Source: an uncultured Candidatus Saccharimonas sp. (GTDB lineage: Bacteria > Patescibacteriota > Saccharimonadia > Saccharimonadales > SZUA-47). Taken from it: 5,769 bases of DNA. Location of the stretch: the NCBI GenBank assembly GCA_943354655.1, contig CALRCT010000028.1, positions 1 through 5,769 on the forward strand. Direction: 5' to 3'. The first letter of the stretch is position 1. Each line of letters begins with the position of its first letter. Position numbers and translations under genes: made by a program. The notes under the pieces were generated by a model. It was not told the DNA's origin. It saw only the letters and a list, made by a program, of their open reading frames with translations, and did no database searches. Positions 5,033 to 5,769 of the stretch are shown piece after piece.

Positions 5033-5719
5033 ATGAATGATTCGGTAAGAGCGTCATTGGATTTTCAGCCAGGATATTGGACGAACAGTGTTCGTAGGTA
5101 TATGGCTAACGAACTTCGTCCTGCGATTAAGCTTGCAGAACAATATCTAGAAAATTCTTTAGGTATAGAATCTACCGCAACCAGAGTCCTTCCTTATTTA
5201 GGAAACTATAAAGAACCGGCAAGGGGAGGTTCTATATCGTTAACTACCTTTGATTTGTATTTTAGAAGCTCTGAATTAAAGTATAAAAAATTAGGGAGTT
5301 TGTTCCCTGAAATAACATCTGTGTGTGCGCACGAAATGGTGCATTGCACGCGAGAAAAATACTTTCCTCAGGATTATTCACTTATAGAAATTATAGCCTC
5401 AGAAGGACTAGCGCATGTTGTTCAGGCATCTGTAGAGCATGATGTTTTTAAGATACCAAAAGAACACACAATCTTAGAAGATAATATTGACGGAGAAGAT
5501 GTACTGAATAATTTGTATAGCGATCCATTGTTTTACGATCCAGTCCCTTACCAAACTCCAAAAAATCAATCACCACACCCTTGGCTATATGAAAAAAACA
5601 ATAACTATTCATGGGGCGCACGGTTGGGTGCGTGGTGTGTAAACAAAATGACTAACGAACAAGGCTATGAATTAAATAGTTTGCTTGCTATGTCGGCAGA
5701 GGATATCATCACATTATGA
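5033..5719 (+). CDS. Putative zinc metallopeptidase, DUF2268/YjaZ-like
   Basis: This protein of 228 residues has a zinc-protease signature: HEMVH (100-104), an HExxH motif, followed 19 residues later by Glu124 in SEGLAH, the likely third ligand of a gluzincin-type site. The spacing, the EGLA motif and the C-terminal WGARLGAWCVNK segment (about 194-205) resemble the DUF2268 family of predicted Zn-dependent proteases (YjaZ type). I base that on remembered family patterns, not on a search. No signal peptide or membrane segment is visible, so it is probably cytoplasmic. Substrate is unknown. The start codon is 10 nt after the efp stop with no clear Shine-Dalgarno, suggesting translational coupling to efp. 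An alternative start at 5102 would remove the first 23 residues but leave the active site. Its TGA overlaps the next gene's ATG. Confidence 0.75.
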   Translation: MNDSVRASLDFQPGYWTNSVRRYMANELRPAIKLAEQYLENSLGIESTATRVLPYLGNYKEPARGGSISLTTFDLYFRSSELKYKKLGSLFPEITSVCAHEMVHCTREKYFPQDYSLIEIIASEGLAHVVQASVEHDVFKIPKEHTILEDNIDGEDVLNNLYSDPLFYDPVPYQTPKNQSPHPWLYEKNNNYSWGARLGAWCVNKMTNEQGYELNSLLAMSAEDIITL

Positions 5720-5769
5720 AGCTACGCTTAGATAAGACTTTATTTGCTCGCAAACTTGTTGCTAGCCGT
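5716..5769 (+). CDS. tlyA: S4-domain protein, probable TlyA-type rRNA methyltransferase (3' end outside window)
   Basis: Only 18 codons are visible, MKLRLDKTLFARKLVASR. The pattern RLDxxLxxRxLxxSR at the extreme N-terminus is the start of an S4 RNA-binding domain. In TlyA (a 2'-O-methyltransferase of rRNA, long called hemolysin A) the S4 domain sits exactly at the N-terminus with this pattern. Other S4 proteins such as pseudouridine synthases could begin similarly. The ATG overlaps the preceding gene's stop in an ATGA arrangement (5716-5719), which indicates tight translational coupling and supports both the upstream stop and this start. Confidence 0.6.
   Translation, partial: MKLRLDKTLFARKLVASR

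Noticed and set aside
5717..5719. TGA read as glycine (alternative code 25)
   Set aside because: The TGA overlaps the ATG of a recognisable S4-domain gene, so it works as a stop. Readthrough would add only a few codons, and no other in-frame TGA occurs in the conserved genes.

Overview
The window looks like chromosomal core-gene DNA from a bacterium with a small, AT-rich genome. My best guess is the candidate phyla radiation, possibly Saccharibacteria. The guess rests on protein style: a zinc-ligand-free, 67-residue S18, a compact FtsK, an RNase J with a glutamine-rich tail, and an EF-P with an unusual tip. I could not run a search, so the lineage is inference. All genes are on the + strand. 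Stops are TAA, one TAG and one TGA, so nothing requires a recoded UGA. I see no insertion sequence, CRISPR array, tRNA, rRNA or prophage gene.

Layout. Positions 1-443 hold the 3' end of a ribonuclease J gene. A promoter-bearing gap (444-527) follows, then a complete ftsK/spoIIIE DNA translocase gene (528-2762). ftsK has no Shine-Dalgarno sequence and a perfect TATAAT ends 7 nt before its ATG, so it may be translated from a leaderless mRNA. A 237-nt gap carries a strong promoter (2819-2847) and a structured 5' leader of about 145 nt. That leader includes a CCG-containing hairpin that resembles the S6:S18 autoregulatory motif. Next come rpsF (3000-3428), ssb (3515-3997) and rpsR (4179-4382), the classic S6-SSB-S18 cluster. 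EF-P (4456-5022), a putative HExxH zinc metallopeptidase of the DUF2268/YjaZ type (5033-5719) and the first 18 codons of a probable tlyA-type rRNA methyltransferase (from 5716) follow closely and may be co-transcribed.

The genes serve mRNA turnover (RNase J), chromosome segregation (FtsK), the ribosomal platform and translation (S6, S18, EF-P, probably TlyA) and single-stranded DNA binding (SSB). Control of the cluster seems to be built into its non-coding gaps: the rpsF leader, a hairpin that places the ssb ribosome-binding site in a bulge, and a long imperfect rod-like inverted repeat between ssb and rpsR (3993-4121, about 47 base pairs). I cannot assign that repeat to a known RNA family, and it is the most interesting non-coding feature here. 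The most interesting protein-level observation is arginine instead of lysine at the EF-P position that is normally modified.
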